Origin: Dyadobacter sp. CY326 | GTDB taxonomy: Bacteria > Bacteroidota > Bacteroidia > Cytophagales > Spirosomataceae | Direction of reading: 5' to 3' | Length of the DNA stretch: 64,000 bases | Assembly (NCBI RefSeq): GCF_021390515.1 | Contig: NZ_JAJUXI010000005.1 | Coordinates: 186,001 to 250,000 of the forward strand | Part shown: piece by piece, positions 63,658 to 64,000 of the stretch | Numbering within the stretch: position 1 is the first letter of the stretch | Layout of the letters: each line of letters starts with the position of its first letter | The notes under the pieces: model-generated | Database searches by the model: none | The model's input: only the letters and a program-made list of their open reading frames with translations | Told to the model about the DNA's origin: nothing | Program-made: the position numbers and the translations under genes

Positions 63658-63740
63658 CATCGCAACGGCGACCGCTCATCCATCGCAGTGGCGAACACTC
63701 ATTCAATCATTCAATCATTCATCGCAGCGCGACCGCTCAT
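63658..63740 (+). repeat. Three-copy imperfect direct repeat in an intergenic region
   Basis: Units at 63658-63679, 63681-63702 and 63720-63740 follow the pattern CATCGCA-n2-GGCGA-n2-nCTCAT, and the spacers are runs of TCATTCAA. It lies between the membrane gene and the convergent dehydrogenase gene. It may be a degenerate minisatellite or a protein-binding array. It is too short and irregular for CRISPR. Confidence 0.6.
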
Positions 63741-63748
63741 TCAATGAT

Positions 63749-64000
63749 TCAATGCGCCGTCCACCCGCCGTCAACAGTAAGTATGGAACCTACCATGTAA
63801 CTGGCTGCTTCGCTGGCCAGGAAGATGGCGGCGCCCTGAATTTCTTGCAGGTTGGCCCAGCGCTGTAATGCTGTTGCGCCTATGATGATGTTTCGCGCTT
63901 CATCGCTGTCTTTGATGGGAATGTTCATTTCTGTGAGGAATGGACCGGGGCAAATGGCATTGACGTTTATACCGAAAGGTGCCAGCTCCATAGCAAGCGC
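63749..64000 (-). CDS. Short-chain dehydrogenase/reductase, C-terminal part (runs off the right edge)
   Basis: 84 residues are visible, open to the window edge. [22 protein letters not shown] is the conserved stretch after the catalytic Tyr-Lys, and [21 protein letters not shown] is the standard SDR end with the last strand of the Rossmann fold. The PGPFLTEMN form is common in gluconate 5-dehydrogenase-like and 3-oxoacyl reductase-like members; the active site and the coenzyme motif are outside, so no substrate can be named. Confidence 0.85.
   Translation of the reverse strand, partial: ALAMELAPFGINVNAICPGPFLTEMNIPIKDSDEARNIIIGATALQRWANLQEIQGAAIFLASEAASYMVGSILTVDGGWTAH

Overview
The window looks like chromosome from a member of the Bacteroidota, order Cytophagales, most reminiscent of Dyadobacter or its Spirosomataceae relatives. 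The reasons are two SusC/SusD pairs, type IX secretion C-terminal tails on secreted enzymes, DUF2723 and DUF4097 proteins, promoter-like sites of the TTTG/TAnnTTTG kind and very little Shine-Dalgarno use. The genus is an impression, since no rRNA or tRNA is present to anchor it.

Positions 1-20256 are mostly one minus-strand locus. A PstS-like binding protein with an EF-hand loop (19085-20017) is followed by SusC, SusD and eight consecutive exported sulfatases (down to 1838), ending at a strong hairpin terminator (1764-1800). Beyond it, also on the minus strand, lie a TlpA-like thioredoxin and the first 31 codons of a cysteine desulfurase. I see no glycoside hydrolase or polysaccharide lyase in the locus. 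A 21-bp motif with 19 identities occurs about 220 bp upstream of the binding-protein gene and about 250 bp upstream of the TlpA gene, and I found it nowhere else in the window. I read the region as a sulfate-ester scavenging system under shared, possibly sulfur-responsive, control. This is the most interesting system in the window.

Positions 20335-43890 hold a VapBC module; a ThuA protein with a phosphatase and an M1 aminopeptidase that carry type IX tails; small hypothetical genes; a Ser/Thr/Pro repeat protein; a DUF899 protein; a PQQ dehydrogenase with a cytochrome c domain; an HxlR regulator; an adhesin-like protein; a DUF2723 membrane protein; a REC-PAS-PAS kinase; a membrane kinase with a NarL-type regulator; and an ECF sigma/anti-sigma/DUF4097 operon.

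Positions 44083-64000 hold a LytS/LytTR pair whose kinase is frameshifted near 45097; a Tat-exported enolase-superfamily protein divergent from a three-subunit molybdenum hydroxylase (PaoABC-like); a GAF protein; an aldo/keto reductase; small secreted proteins including two PepSY-like paralogues; a second SusC/SusD pair with no attached enzymes; two tiny membrane proteins; a three-copy intergenic repeat; and the C-terminus of a short-chain dehydrogenase cut by the window edge. No rRNA, tRNA, CRISPR array, transposase or phage structural gene was recognised.
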